From Clostridium sp. Cult3 (GTDB taxonomy: Bacteria; Bacillota; Clostridia; Tissierellales; Tepidimicrobiaceae), in the NCBI RefSeq assembly GCF_021655115.1, contig NZ_PPXY01000022.1, positions 17,840 through 81,839 on the forward strand: a stretch of DNA of 64,000 nucleotides. The letters run 5' to 3'. Made by a program: the position numbers and the translations under genes. The notes under the pieces are model-generated. The model saw only the letters and a list, made by a program, of their open reading frames with translations. It searched no databases and had not been told where the DNA came from. Shown here one piece after another: positions 34,570 through 44,221 of this stretch (position 1 is the first letter of the stretch; each line of letters opens with the position of its first letter).

Positions 34570-35795
34570 TCCATATAATTAGAAAAAAATTCTACTCTTT
34601 CTTCTGCCGTTGGATGGCTATGATACCATATTTTAAATATATTACTTGAACGAGGGATACTCAAACTTTCCTCATATAATTTAAATATGGTAGAAATAGC
34701 TGTTTCTTTGTTTTTTGTTAGCTCTATTTCTATATTATCAGCTTCTTTCTCCATATATCGGGAACTAACATTAACTATTGGATTAGCAAAAAACATATAG
34801 AAGTTTAAGACCAGTAATATTAAAGGTATAGATGCTATATCATATAATCTATTAAATCCAAAACTTCCATTGGAATTTATAAGAATCCAATTAGATGTTT
34901 TATATACAAGATACATGATAAATATAGATCCAATCCCTCCTAAAACTATTCCCTTCCAAATATGCCCTTTTACATAATGACCTATTTCATGGGCCGTAAC
35001 ACTTAATATTTCCTCTTTACTCAATTTGGATATAGTCGTGTCCCACAGGACTATTCTCTTGGATTTAAATACTCCTGTCATATAGGCGTTCATCTCCCTT
35101 GTATCTTTGCTTTTATCTACCTCATAGATTTCTGCATCTTCTATTCCCGCTTTTTTTAGAAGTTGTTTTATTTCTTGCCCCAGTTCACCATCTTCTATAG
35201 AAGTATATTGATTAAATATTGGGTCTATATACATGGGAGATATAAAAGTAATAAAAACAATAACTGGTATGGATAACAATCCTAAATATAGCCACCATCT
35301 ATTAGGACTTCTATACATTAAGTAGTATGGGAACCATATAATCAAAGAGAATGCTATAGTGTTTAACAGAAAGCTTTTTAACACTACTTCTAGCCATCTA
35401 TATATACTTTGATTTGATAGACCATATCTATGTTTTAAAACAAAACTACTATAAAAGCTAGTAGGTAATGAAACGAGTAAGTCGATTATTGAAAAGATCA
35501 CTACATATATTACTCCTGATATAAACAAACCCCTTCCCTTTCCACCAGCAAAAGTTCCAATTTTATTTGATAATCCAGTAATTAGGAATAATAGGGGCAC
35601 CAAAAACTTAAGTAATAGATTTATAGCCCATACCTTTAAATTGGACTTTCTATAGTCATAAGCCTCCTTTGGTATATCTGGGTACTCTATTTCTAATCTA
35701 TCCATATTCTTATACTCACTTACCAATATGAATACAATAAAGGCCAACAGGAATATGAAGAATAGAATAATCCATGAAAATAGTTTTTTATCCAC
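34566..35795 (-). CDS. M48-family membrane metalloprotease (Ste24/HtpX type)
   Basis: The protein has 409 residues from a GTG six bases after GGAAGG. There are about seven membrane helices, and the zinc site is HEIGHYVKGH with the third ligand in EKEADNIE. The N-terminal pattern (YPDIPKEAYDYRKSN) and the central soluble loop match the Ste24-type M48A group. Members cleave membrane proteins or peptides at the cytoplasmic face. Its last four bases overlap the 3' end of the sigma-factor gene on the opposite strand, a tail-to-tail overlap. Confidence 0.9.
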   Translation of the reverse strand: MDKKLFSWIILFFIFLLAFIVFILVSEYKNMDRLEIEYPDIPKEAYDYRKSNLKVWAINLLLKFLVPLLFLITGLSNKIGTFAGGKGRGLFISGVIYVVIFSIIDLLVSLPTSFYSSFVLKHRYGLSNQSIYRWLEVVLKSFLLNTIAFSLIIWFPYYLMYRSPNRWWLYLGLLSIPVIVFITFISPMYIDPIFNQYTSIEDGELGQEIKQLLKKAGIEDAEIYEVDKSKDTREMNAYMTGVFKSKRIVLWDTTISKLSKEEILSVTAHEIGHYVKGHIWKGIVLGGIGSIFIMYLVYKTSNWILINSNGSFGFNRLYDIASIPLILLVLNFYMFFANPIVNVSSRYMEKEADNIEIELTKNKETAISTIFKLYEESLSIPRSSNIFKIWYHSHPTAEERVEFFSNYMD

Positions 35796-35828
35796 TTTAG
35801 TCCTTCCTTTCAAATTTCTATATATAAT

Positions 35829-35837
35829 ATTATATCA
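35829..35837 (-). promoter_or_regulatory. Extended -10 promoter of M48 protease gene
   Basis: TGATATAAT on the minus strand 34 bases before the GTG start; no clear -35. Confidence 0.45.
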
Positions 35838-35906
35838 AAATCTATAATAATATTATTATTTGCCACCCTAAGCATAAACAAAGGGTTTCAATTCAGAATG
35901 GAATAC

Positions 35907-35950
35907 TATAAAATATAGAATCTCCTTTTTAGGAGATTCTATATTTTATA
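35907..35950 (-). terminator. Terminator of second GntR-ABC operon
   Basis: A 20-base perfect stem (35907-35926 with 35931-35950) and a four-base loop. It includes the stop codon of the ABC permease at 35946. Confidence 0.8.
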
Positions 35951-36770
35951 GATCTATTTTATTTTCTATTATATGTCCAGTTCCCAAGAAGAGTAGTACC
36001 GCTATTGCTATACTGTAAATAAATCCTGGAATGTTTAATATAGTATTCCCCAGATCTCCACTTGCCATTAGGCCTGCATTATTAATTTCAATGTTCAAAT
36101 CATAACTTAGCATATCCTGAGATATAATCCTAAAGGTATTTAAATCTAAATAATATGGCAATGCTTGAATGACTTTCACCTGACCAAGGGCTATCAATGC
36201 ACTTAATACCAAGAATATTACAAACCAAAAGCCACCAATTTTTTTATTCCTAAAAGTAACCCTGCTGAGGGCCATGGAGAAGTATATTAATATCAATGTA
36301 CTAACACCGCTTATAAGCATAATTAGTATAAATGTAATGATATTTCTAGTAGGTATACTCCTTATGAATGCTACTATATCTGATATATCTGGTTTTATAG
36401 GGCTAAAACTATAAGCCATCAAAATATTGTATAAGCCTATTACAGCTCCTAATACTGCAAACCATATTATTGCTACTATTAGTTTAGATCCTAGTATTTG
36501 ATTTCCTGTCAAAGGTAAAGTAAAAGTCAAATACCCTCTATCTTCATACAATTCCTTTCTAAAGGAACCTACTATATATAAGAATGTAGTAAGCAATGTA
36601 CCAAATATAACTAAGGTGGACAGTCCCATAAATGTTGCTCCTAAGGCTGATCCCTCTTTAGTATTGGCTATATAGCCATATATTCCAGTTGTAAGTATTA
36701 ATACTAAAGCCAATACTCCTAATATAAACTTATAAGAACCTTTCATTTCATATTTTATATATCTACTCAT
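35946..36770 (-). CDS. ABC-2 type transporter permease
   Basis: A 274-residue protein with six predicted helices (roughly 14-32, 45-68, 100-120, 140-165, 180-197 and 245-265). SFRKELYEDRGYLTFTLPLTGNQILGSKL (short form RGYLTFTLPLTGNQI) after the second helix is typical of ABC-2 permeases of the Firmicute YtrC/BcrB sort. It is the membrane partner of the ATPase gene 11 bases upstream. The substrate is unknown; regulation by a YtrA-type GntR protein hints at cell-envelope stress. Confidence 0.85.
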   Translation of the reverse strand: MSRYIKYEMKGSYKFILGVLALVLILTTGIYGYIANTKEGSALGATFMGLSTLVIFGTLLTTFLYIVGSFRKELYEDRGYLTFTLPLTGNQILGSKLIVAIIWFAVLGAVIGLYNILMAYSFSPIKPDISDIVAFIRSIPTRNIITFILIMLISGVSTLILIYFSMALSRVTFRNKKIGGFWFVIFLVLSALIALGQVKVIQALPYYLDLNTFRIISQDMLSYDLNIEINNAGLMASGDLGNTILNIPGFIYSIAIAVLLFLGTGHIIENKIDL

Positions 36771-36781
36771 CTTTTTCCCCC

Positions 36782-37480
36782 CTATTCTCCAAATATTTCT
36801 TTGTAGATATCATCTATTTGTTTACCTTTCTCTTCCCGTAGGACCTCAGCACTACCTTCAAGTACTATTTCTCCATCTTTAAGAAACACTACATCATCAA
36901 ATAGATTTTCCATATCCCTTACTAAATGGGTGGTTATTAACATTGAACTTTTATCATTATAGTTATTTATAATCGCATCTAAAATCTGATCCCTAGCAAC
37001 TGGATCTACACCAGCTATAGGTTCATCCAGTATGAATAGCTTTGCATCCCTAGATAGTACCAAGGATAGATTTAATTTCTCATGCATTCCTTTGGAAAGG
37101 GATGTAATTTTCATAGACTTTTCTAGTTTCATAAAATCTAATAACTGTTCAAATCTGTTGTCATCAAAATCTGAATAAAAATCCTTATAGAATTCACAAG
37201 CATCCTGTATACTCATCCAACTATACAAAAAGTTCCTATCAGGTAAATATGATACTATTGATTTAGTATATACTCCTACCTGTCGCCCATCTATAAGAAC
37301 TTCCCCCTTGGATTGTCTTAACAATCCCGTTAATATTTTGATCAAGGTAGTCTTTCCACTGCCATTTGGCCCAAGTATTCCTACTACTTTACCTGATTCT
37401 ATATTTAGATTTAAATCATCTAAAGCTCTTTTATTAAAATAATTCTTAGTGAGATTTCTTATTTCAACGATAGGTTTCAT
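36782..37480 (-). CDS. ABC transporter ATP-binding protein
   Basis: The 232-residue ATPase shows Walker A GPNGSGKTT (about 36-44), a signature LSKGMHEK (about 127-134), Walker B LFILDEPIAGVD and the switch histidine in LITTHLVRDMEN. The altered signature SKGMH is common in YtrB/BcrA-type exporters. It overlaps the regulator gene upstream by four bases and precedes the permease by 11, forming a three-gene operon. Confidence 0.92.
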   Translation of the reverse strand: MKPIVEIRNLTKNYFNKRALDDLNLNIESGKVVGILGPNGSGKTTLIKILTGLLRQSKGEVLIDGRQVGVYTKSIVSYLPDRNFLYSWMSIQDACEFYKDFYSDFDDNRFEQLLDFMKLEKSMKITSLSKGMHEKLNLSLVLSRDAKLFILDEPIAGVDPVARDQILDAIINNYNDKSSMLITTHLVRDMENLFDDVVFLKDGEIVLEGSAEVLREEKGKQIDDIYKEIFGE

Positions 37481-37845
37481 TCTATCTCCTCCTTATCTAT
37501 CCATTCGGAAATAACATCCATTATTTCACTAGCATTAAAGCCTAGCTTTTTCATCTCTATCAAAAAGTTGTTTACTACATCTGTAGCCATCCTTTTCTTT
37601 AGATTCTTAATCATCTGTTTATCATCTGTTACAAAGGTACCCATTCCTCTTTGAGTGAAAACTATATTTTCTCTTTCTAATTCCTGATAAGTCCTTTGGA
37701 CGGTATTGGGATTTACCTTTAATTCTTTAGATAATTCTCTTACCGATGGCAATTTATCACCTCCATTGATTTCCCCTGAAACTATGTTACCCTTTATTAA
37801 ATCCATTATTTGAATGTATATAGGAAAATTGTCGTTAAACTCCAT
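37477..37845 (-). CDS. GntR-family regulator (YtrA subfamily)
   Basis: The 122-residue protein has a winged helix (YIQIMDLIKGNIVSGEINGG, then GDKLPSVRELSKELKVNPNTV, key parts DKLPSVREL and NPNTVQRTYQEL) and a short helical tail for dimerisation. It is the first gene of an ABC operon and probably represses it. The inverted repeat GTGTA...TACAC over its promoter is the candidate operator. It is a paralogue of the regulator at 31998-32378 but its operator sequence differs. Confidence 0.9.
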   Translation of the reverse strand: MEFNDNFPIYIQIMDLIKGNIVSGEINGGDKLPSVRELSKELKVNPNTVQRTYQELERENIVFTQRGMGTFVTDDKQMIKNLKKRMATDVVNNFLIEMKKLGFNASEIMDVISEWIDKEEIE

Positions 37846-37874
37846 ATCTTCACCTCCATCGACCTAATGTTTTG

Positions 37875-37896
37875 GTGTATTAATTATATAGTACAC
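37875..37896. promoter_or_regulatory. Inverted-repeat operator at GntR promoter
   Basis: GTGTA (37875-37879) and TACAC (37892-37896) are inverted about an AT-rich centre that includes the -10 element. Position between -10 and the start of transcription fits repression by the adjacent GntR protein. Confidence 0.6.
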
Positions 37897-37916
37897 TCAT
37901 ATTGCTTATATGTCAA
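37888..37916 (-). promoter_or_regulatory. Promoter of second GntR-ABC operon
   Basis: TTGACA (37911-37916), 17-base spacer, TACTAT (37888-37893) on the minus strand, about 43 bases before the GntR start. Confidence 0.7.
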
Positions 37917-37925
37917 TATAAAATT

Positions 37926-37964
37926 TAATAAAACCTTGTAACTTTTTTTAGTTACAAGGTTTTA
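37926..37964 (-). terminator. Terminator after flippase-like gene
   Basis: AAAACCTTGTAACT and its complement form a 14-base stem with a T6 loop just past the stop at 37967; on the minus strand TTTTATTAAA follows. Confidence 0.85.
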
Positions 37965-37966
37965 AT

Positions 37967-39025
37967 TTAAACTACAGCTTTTCTATTTCTTATAATCGTA
38001 TCTATCAAAGCCACTAGTCCAGTAATTATCAATCTAAAATAATAGCTTATGGATCTCCATAGTAGGAGAGCATAGCCAATAAAATTCTTTGTAAATAGAG
38101 GCTTAAACAATATATAATAGCCCCCTTCTGAAGCTCCAGCTGTTCCTGGAGTAGGAATATAGGAAGCAGCCATATAGACTAAAGATTGAACTGCTATAAT
38201 ATCTAAAAAGCTAGCCCCTTCCAATCCTAATGCCATATATACAAAATAAGTTATGCTAAAATAACAAGTTAATTGGATTAATGTTAGCAAAAATAATTTA
38301 ATACTTGTTGCTCTATTTTCCTTTATCTTTGACAGGCTCTGTTCATATTCCTCCATAGTTGTGTCCAATTTATCTATATGTTTATTTAAATCTTTTATAA
38401 TCTTGATTTTATATAATCCTTTATAACAATATACTATAATTGGTCTGATCCATTGGGGTTTATAAAATAAAAGAATTATTCCTACTAGAATTACTAAATT
38501 GACTAGAAAACCAATAGCTATAAAAGGTATTGCTGCCTTGGCATCGTTTAAAATAAATCCAATTTTAGATACCAACATAGTTAAAGAGTAAAATGTTACA
38601 GCCATCTGGTAGATAATAAATTTATTAAACAATATGGTAGAACCTTTAGTAACGGAAATATTATCCTTACTCATCAAATATACCTGTACCGGCTGCCCTC
38701 CTGTTGAAAAAGGGGTTATAGCATTATAATATTGGCCAATAATGGTAATCCTTAAAGACCTAAAATAACTAATATTGCCATGGACAGTTTCAGTTATGAT
38801 ATTTAAAATAAAGCCATCAAATAGCCAATCTATCACCATCATCATCATTGCCATTTCTAAATACCTAATATTTGTTTGTCCCATTAGTTTACTAAAATCT
38901 CCATAACCCTTAAGGATAATGGTAAAGGTAATAAGGGTTACCGATAATAAAAATATACGATTTGCCTTCTTTATATTCATATAGTCCCACGACCTTCTAA
39001 GAGAATATCCTATTTTTCCTTCCAT
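37967..39025 (-). CDS. Lysylphosphatidylglycerol synthase-type TM (flippase-like, UPF0104) protein
   Basis: A 352-residue protein with about eight helices that match the membrane domain shared by MprF flippases and YbhN proteins: TPFSTGGQPVQVYLM, and AASYIPTPGTAGASEGGYYILF near the C-terminus (key PTPGTAGASEGG). The cytoplasmic aminoacyl-transfer domain of MprF is missing, so it probably moves or holds a lipid rather than making lysyl-lipids. The reading frame overlaps the aminotransferase gene by 16 bases; a second ATG at codon 16 could be the true start. The neighbouring cardiolipin synthase is consistent with lipid metabolism. Confidence 0.85.
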   Translation of the reverse strand: MEGKIGYSLRRSWDYMNIKKANRIFLLSVTLITFTIILKGYGDFSKLMGQTNIRYLEMAMMMMVIDWLFDGFILNIITETVHGNISYFRSLRITIIGQYYNAITPFSTGGQPVQVYLMSKDNISVTKGSTILFNKFIIYQMAVTFYSLTMLVSKIGFILNDAKAAIPFIAIGFLVNLVILVGIILLFYKPQWIRPIIVYCYKGLYKIKIIKDLNKHIDKLDTTMEEYEQSLSKIKENRATSIKLFLLTLIQLTCYFSITYFVYMALGLEGASFLDIIAVQSLVYMAASYIPTPGTAGASEGGYYILFKPLFTKNFIGYALLLWRSISYYFRLIITGLVALIDTIIRNRKAVV

Positions 39026-39858
39026 TCCAGATTTTTAGCATTGATATAATTCCTCATCCTATTTACATAGGTATTATTTATTTTCTTAATGATTTTGTTG
39101 TTAACTGAACCAAGTTCTATATGGTCTACACTGGTTATAGGAAGCACATTTACCGAAGTTCCTGACATAAATGCCCCATCTAACTTCTCTAAATCATCCA
39201 CGTGAATGTTTTCTTCAATAATTTTTATGCCCAATTTTTCACATATATCTACTATATGTTTCCTAGTAATCCCTAATAATACATCTCCTTTCGGAGCTGT
39301 ATATACTTTTTCTCCTTTAACAAAGAAGATATTAGATCTGCTTCCTTCTGGTATATAACCTTCCCTATTCACTAGTAATGCCTCAAAAGCCTCTTTTTCC
39401 TCTAATGTCCTAGCCACTTCCTCCTTAAAAGAATTTATCAATACTTTGGCGTTAGGATTTTTTCTTTCGTAATGGAGTAATATAGTATGAATTCCACTTT
39501 TGTAATATTTTTCCGGTGGATAAAAACTGTCAATAAAATAGACTAAAAACACCTGCCCCATTCCTTCTACATCAGTACATAGTAGCTTTATATTTAAGTT
39601 GTGAATCCTATTTTTAATGATCAAGCTTTTCATATCTGCCTCTATGTCTTCAGGTTTTCTTTCGATCTCATAGTTTACAATATGAGCAGATTCAGCCATT
39701 CGACTTAAATGATCCTCTAAAAATAAAGGAACTCCCCCTATTACCCTAATTACCTCATATATAGGCGGCTTTTCTATCTTTTCAAATATCTCCACATCTG
39801 TAGTTGATCTCATTTCACCATTTATCATATAAAAATCCTTTATTGCTTCAGGTTTCAT
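39010..39858 (-). CDS. Class IV pyridoxal-phosphate aminotransferase
   Basis: The 282-residue protein is of the fold-type IV family (branched-chain aminotransferase, D-amino acid aminotransferase, aminodeoxychorismate lyase). The cofactor lysine is expected in VLINSFKEEVA, and EGSRSNIFFV, LLGITRKHIVDI and GAFMSGTSVNVLPIT are signatures of phosphate-cup and substrate loops. Substrate cannot be assigned: the usual N-L of BCAT in the lysine segment is not clear. It lies 31 bases after a lipoprotein gene and overlaps the flippase-like gene. Confidence 0.85.
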   Translation of the reverse strand: MKPEAIKDFYMINGEMRSTTDVEIFEKIEKPPIYEVIRVIGGVPLFLEDHLSRMAESAHIVNYEIERKPEDIEADMKSLIIKNRIHNLNIKLLCTDVEGMGQVFLVYFIDSFYPPEKYYKSGIHTILLHYERKNPNAKVLINSFKEEVARTLEEKEAFEALLVNREGYIPEGSRSNIFFVKGEKVYTAPKGDVLLGITRKHIVDICEKLGIKIIEENIHVDDLEKLDGAFMSGTSVNVLPITSVDHIELGSVNNKIIKKINNTYVNRMRNYINAKNLEWKEK

Positions 39859-39889
39859 TTTAGTTCCCCCTTTGCTCTAGATTACACAT

Positions 39890-40705
39890 CTATTCTTTTA
39901 GGGAATCTATATTCTTTAGTATTATATCCTTCTTTATTCCCAGTAGCTTGTCACTGTTTTCCTTTAGGGATTGTTCCATATCCTTTATTGATAAAGATAG
40001 TTTGTCTAGATCTTTTAACTTAGCTTTATCTTTTTCTAGCTTTTGTCTAAGTCTTAATACATAGTCTTCCGTTTTATCCAGTAATTCCTTACCACCATCA
40101 GGGTTTAGATAGGCTTGGAGAACAACATGCTTAATTCTGGATAGATCTCCATTGATATCGTCTTTATATAAATCGAAGTAATAGGCGAGAGCAAGTATGG
40201 ATTTACTAGTAGCATCGACAATCTCTGAGGTTTTTCTATTTTCAACTGCTGTAGTCAAATAGTTTAAGCTATGTTTAAACTCCTTTCCCTTCTCGGTACT
40301 CGCTCCTTTTTTCCTGCTTTCTATTTCGTAGCTATTCCAATCCCTGTGAATCTTATCTATTTGGCTATCCATAGCCTTCCATTGCTTCGTAAGTTCAATA
40401 TCCTTATTAGAAACCTTATCTTCTGTTTCCTTTTTTTCATCTTTATCTTCCTTGGATTTGCCCTCTTTTTTCTCCGTTTTTGTTTGAAGGGATTCAAATT
40501 CCATTTGGCTCAGCTTTGAGGTTTCTTCTATTTTATCTACAGAACTCAATACTCGATCTAATTCTTCTAAAACCATTACTAATTTTTTGGGAGCTCTCTC
40601 TTTTGTTTCAACCTTCTTTGGCTTTTTGCTTTCCTTATTCATACAAGCTGTAGACATAATCAAAGCCATCATAAGTAGGAGCAAAATAATTTTGTTTTTC
40701 AACAT
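39890..40705 (-). CDS. Predicted lipoprotein, helical
   Basis: The 271-residue protein starts with a lipoprotein signal (KNKIILLLLMMALIMSTAC, cysteine in MSTAC as lipidation site) and continues as a highly charged helical protein with an acidic/basic linker (TEKKEGKSKEDKDEKKETED) and long amphipathic helices. The function is unknown. A GTG two codons upstream overlaps GGAGG, so the ATG at 40705 is the start. It lies between cardiolipin synthase and an aminotransferase in an apparent operon. Confidence 0.78.
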   Translation of the reverse strand: MLKNKIILLLLMMALIMSTACMNKESKKPKKVETKERAPKKLVMVLEELDRVLSSVDKIEETSKLSQMEFESLQTKTEKKEGKSKEDKDEKKETEDKVSNKDIELTKQWKAMDSQIDKIHRDWNSYEIESRKKGASTEKGKEFKHSLNYLTTAVENRKTSEIVDATSKSILALAYYFDLYKDDINGDLSRIKHVVLQAYLNPDGGKELLDKTEDYVLRLRQKLEKDKAKLKDLDKLSLSIKDMEQSLKENSDKLLGIKKDIILKNIDSLKE

Positions 40706-40746
40706 TACCACCTCCAGGATAGTGTTTCCTCAAGGCAGTTTTTTTA

Positions 40747-42204
40747 TTATAATATTGGAGATAATAGCCGTGAAATAGATTCTTTTAATTTTACTATATT
40801 AGATCTTTTTTCGTATTCTTCCATAGTAATTTCTTTACAATAATCTAGGTCCAGATGGAATTGATCTACCATCCTTTTGTTTACACCTTCATCGTATATG
40901 AAGGCATTTACTTCAAAATTAAGCTTAAAGCTTCTAATATCCAAATTAGCAGTACCTACGGAAGTAATAAAATCATCCATTATGAAGGTTTTGCTGTGTA
41001 AAAAGCCATTTTCATAGGTATAAAATTTAACTCCTGCTTCCAACAGTTCCCCTATATAAGATAGACCTGCCCAATATACAAAGGGATGGTCTGGTTTGCA
41101 GGGTATCATAACCTTTACATCCAATCCGGAAAGGCCTGCAACCCTTAGGGCTTCAAATATGCTATCATCCGGGATAAAATATGGAGTTTGGATATATATT
41201 CGTTCTCTAGCATTGGTTATCATCTTGAAGTATCCATCTTTGACACTAGCCCATTTAGAGTCAGGTCCGCTGCTCACTATCTGTATCCCTGCATTTCCTT
41301 CAGTTTTGATCTTTGGCAGGTCTACTTCACAATGGGCATTGTCCTTATGTGCTGCAAATCTCCAATCCTTGAAAAACCTCCACTGCAATCCACCAACGGC
41401 TGTACCTTTTATCTTAATATGGGTATCCCTCCAAAATCCAAACTTTTTAGAAAGACCTAAATACTCATCCCCTATGTTAAATCCTCCTACATAGGCTTCC
41501 TTTCCATCAATTATACATATCTTTCTATGATTCCTGTAGTTGATCCTCAAGGTAAAAAAGGGTACAAAAGGAGGAAAGAATATGGCAATTTCACCGCCTG
41601 CCTCCTTAAATTCATCAAAGCAACCTCTCTTTAAATTTCTTCCACCCATCCCATCGAATAATACCTTGACCTCGACTCCTTCCTTAGCCTTCTCTGTTAA
41701 CTTGTCTATTATCTTGGTACCTATTCCATCGCTTTTTATGATATAGTATTCAATATAAATATATTTTTCTGCATTGGAAATGCTTTCAAGAAGAGCAGCG
41801 AATTTTTCTTCTCCAGAAAAATATAATTCTACTTCATTGTCCTGAGAAAAGTATGCCTCTGATGTTAAAATGTGCATTTTAATAATATCCTCATGTTCTA
41901 AAAATTTCGGATTTAAATACTTATATTCTTCTTCCTGAATTTTTTGCCCTTGTTTTAGTACTCTATCCCTAAAACCTCTGTCTTCCTCTTCTTTCTGTTG
42001 AAACATCTTCTTTTTGCTCATATCCTGACCAATGAATAGATATAGTAAAAAACCAATACCTGGTAAAAAAGTCAATACCATAAGCCACAACCATGTGGTT
42101 GTAGGATTTCTTCTCTCAAAGAATACCAAAAGTATGGCAAATATAATGTTTAACCACAATATGTTTCTAAAAAACCACGTATATGCAGTTACTATATAAT
42201 CCAT
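40747..42204 (-). CDS. cls: Cardiolipin synthase
   Basis: The 485-residue protein has two N-terminal membrane helices (about 7-27 and 36-58) and two phospholipase D domains. The HKD motifs are HRKICIIDGKEAYVGG and HSKTFIMDDFITSVGT. It condenses two phosphatidylglycerol molecules to cardiolipin and glycerol at the membrane. Length and layout match bacterial ClsA/Cls. GGTGAT precedes the ATG. The downstream lipoprotein, aminotransferase and flippase-like genes follow closely. Confidence 0.94.
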   Translation of the reverse strand: MDYIVTAYTWFFRNILWLNIIFAILLVFFERRNPTTTWLWLMVLTFLPGIGFLLYLFIGQDMSKKKMFQQKEEEDRGFRDRVLKQGQKIQEEEYKYLNPKFLEHEDIIKMHILTSEAYFSQDNEVELYFSGEEKFAALLESISNAEKYIYIEYYIIKSDGIGTKIIDKLTEKAKEGVEVKVLFDGMGGRNLKRGCFDEFKEAGGEIAIFFPPFVPFFTLRINYRNHRKICIIDGKEAYVGGFNIGDEYLGLSKKFGFWRDTHIKIKGTAVGGLQWRFFKDWRFAAHKDNAHCEVDLPKIKTEGNAGIQIVSSGPDSKWASVKDGYFKMITNARERIYIQTPYFIPDDSIFEALRVAGLSGLDVKVMIPCKPDHPFVYWAGLSYIGELLEAGVKFYTYENGFLHSKTFIMDDFITSVGTANLDIRSFKLNFEVNAFIYDEGVNKRMVDQFHLDLDYCKEITMEEYEKRSNIVKLKESISRLLSPIL

Positions 42205-42235
42205 AATATCACCTTTGTTTTTATAATAGATATAA

Positions 42236-44062
42236 TCAAATTTTCTTTTTTGATTTATATCTTTTATTTGTATCTAAGATCTTTTTCCTTATTCTAAAGG
42301 CAGTAGGAGTAATTTCGATTAGCTCATCATCTTCTAAAAATTCCAAAGCTTCCTCTAAGGACATTACTCTAGGTGGTGATAACCTTAAGGCCTCGTCGGA
42401 ACCTGATGCTCTTACATTTGATTGATGTTTTCTTCTACATATATTTACTTCTATATCCATTCCCTTAGGATTAGAGCCTATAACCATGCCTTCGTATACA
42501 TTAGTACCTGGTGTTATAAATAGAGTTCCCCTGTCTTGAGCTGAATACAGTCCATAGGCGGTAGCTTCCCCGGTTTCGAAGGAGATAAGTGAACCCTCCA
42601 CTCTTTGAGGAATATCACCTTTGTAGGGAGCATATCCATCAAATACGGAGTTCAATATTCCCTCCCCTTTGGTATCGGTCATAAATTCTCCCCTATAGCC
42701 AATTAGTCCTCTGGCAGGAATCGAAAATATAAGCCTGGAATATCCACCTTTAGCTTCTGTCATGTTAATCAATTCACCTTTTCTTCTACCTAACTTTTCT
42801 ATTACTGATCCAATATATGCTTCTGATACATCTATTGTTACCTTTTCTATAGGCTCCAGCCTTTTCCCTTCCTCATATCTAAACAATACCTCAGGTTTAG
42901 ATACTTGAAATTCATAGCCTTCTCTTCTCATATTTTCTATAAGAACAGACAGGTGTAGTTCCCCTCTTCCAGATACTTTAAAGGCATCTGTTGAGTCTGT
43001 TTCCTCTACCCTTAGACTTACATCTGTCTGTAATTCCTTAAATAGCCTATTTCTTATTTGTCTTGAAGTTAAATACTTGCCTTCTTTTCCTGCAAAAGGA
43101 CTATCGTTTACAGAAAAAGTCATGGCGATAGTAGGCTCTGATATCTTTACAAAAGGCAATGGTTCTGGATAGTCTACATGGCAGATGGTATCTCCTATAT
43201 GGATCCCTTCAACCCCTGTTACTGCAATTATACTGCCTACTGTTGATTCTTCTACTTCTACCCGGCTTAACCCTTCAAATTCATATATATTTGTTATTTT
43301 TATTTTTTCTAAATCACCTGATCTATTTGCATTGACTATTACCGCTTCTTGATTGGCTTTAATCCTTCCTCTTTCTATTTTACCAATACCAATTCTACCT
43401 ACATAATCGTTATAGTCTATAGTGGAAATCAACACCTGTAGTGGTCCATCTATTTCCCCTTTTGGTGCAGGGATATATTCAACTATAGTTTCAAATAGAT
43501 CCTCCATATTGTCTTTTTCCTTATTTAAATCTATAGTGGCATTCCCTTCCCTAGCGGAAGTAAACACAAAAGGTGAATCTAAATATTCTTCTCCTGCCCC
43601 TAATTCAATAAACAAATCTAAGACTTCATCTATAACCTGATCTGGCCTTGCTTCAGGTCTATCGATTTTATTTATACAAACTATCACTGGCAAATCCAAT
43701 TCAAAGGCTTTTTTTAGCACAAATTTTGTCTGGGGCATAGGGCCTTCAAAAGCATCTACCAATAGCACAACTCCATCTACCATTTTGAGCACCCGTTCTA
43801 CTTCTCCACCAAAATCCGCATGGCCAGGGGTGTCAATTATGTTTATCTTCGTATCTTTATAATAGATGGCTGTATTCTTTGACAATATGGTAATTCCTCG
43901 CTCCCTTTCAATTTCATTAGAATCCATAACTCGATCTCTAACTATCTGGTTTTCCCTAAAAATTCCACTCTGTTTTAACATACTATCTACTAGTGTGGTT
44001 TTTCCATGGTCTACATGAGCAATAATAGCAATATTTCTAAGATCGTCTCTTGTAATATTCAT
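42236..44062 (-). CDS. typA: TypA/BipA ribosome-associated GTPase
   Basis: The 608-residue protein carries the translational GTPase motifs: G1 AHVDHGKTT, switch [13 protein letters not shown]4 [10 protein letters not shown], and the TypA-specific C-terminal region ending in a lysine-rich tail. IERERGITI and [21 protein letters not shown] are shared with EF-G and LepA. It acts on ribosome assembly and stress-related translation. The gene is a single unit with about 150 AT-rich bases upstream. Confidence 0.97.
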   Translation of the reverse strand: MNITRDDLRNIAIIAHVDHGKTTLVDSMLKQSGIFRENQIVRDRVMDSNEIERERGITILSKNTAIYYKDTKINIIDTPGHADFGGEVERVLKMVDGVVLLVDAFEGPMPQTKFVLKKAFELDLPVIVCINKIDRPEARPDQVIDEVLDLFIELGAGEEYLDSPFVFTSAREGNATIDLNKEKDNMEDLFETIVEYIPAPKGEIDGPLQVLISTIDYNDYVGRIGIGKIERGRIKANQEAVIVNANRSGDLEKIKITNIYEFEGLSRVEVEESTVGSIIAVTGVEGIHIGDTICHVDYPEPLPFVKISEPTIAMTFSVNDSPFAGKEGKYLTSRQIRNRLFKELQTDVSLRVEETDSTDAFKVSGRGELHLSVLIENMRREGYEFQVSKPEVLFRYEEGKRLEPIEKVTIDVSEAYIGSVIEKLGRRKGELINMTEAKGGYSRLIFSIPARGLIGYRGEFMTDTKGEGILNSVFDGYAPYKGDIPQRVEGSLISFETGEATAYGLYSAQDRGTLFITPGTNVYEGMVIGSNPKGMDIEVNICRRKHQSNVRASGSDEALRLSPPRVMSLEEALEFLEDDELIEITPTAFRIRKKILDTNKRYKSKKKI

Positions 44063-44146
44063 AAAAAATAATCACTTCCCATATAATAATTAATTACCTG
44101 ATTAACAAAATTAATTTTATCATAATATTAATAAAAATGATAGTCT

Positions 44147-44184
44147 AAATACTATGGCAGGGATCAATCCCTGCCATAGTATTT
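44147..44184. terminator. Terminator after anti-sigma-like gene
   Basis: Two 18-base perfect arms (44147-44164 and 44167-44184) with a two-base centre, 37 bases past the stop of the HATPase gene. On the minus strand the T-run is short, so it may also act as a stabilising hairpin. Confidence 0.65.
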
Positions 44185-44221
44185 TATTGACTATATATAT
44201 AATAACATACTATATTTACTT

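Noticed and set aside
31998..37845. Tandem duplication of one GntR-ABC operon
   Set aside because: Regulators and ATPases are related at family level only; permeases differ in size (557 against 274 residues), and gene content and operators differ.
37967..39025. Complete MprF (lysyl-phosphatidylglycerol synthase)
   Set aside because: At 352 residues only the membrane flippase-like domain is present; the aminoacyl transfer domain is missing.
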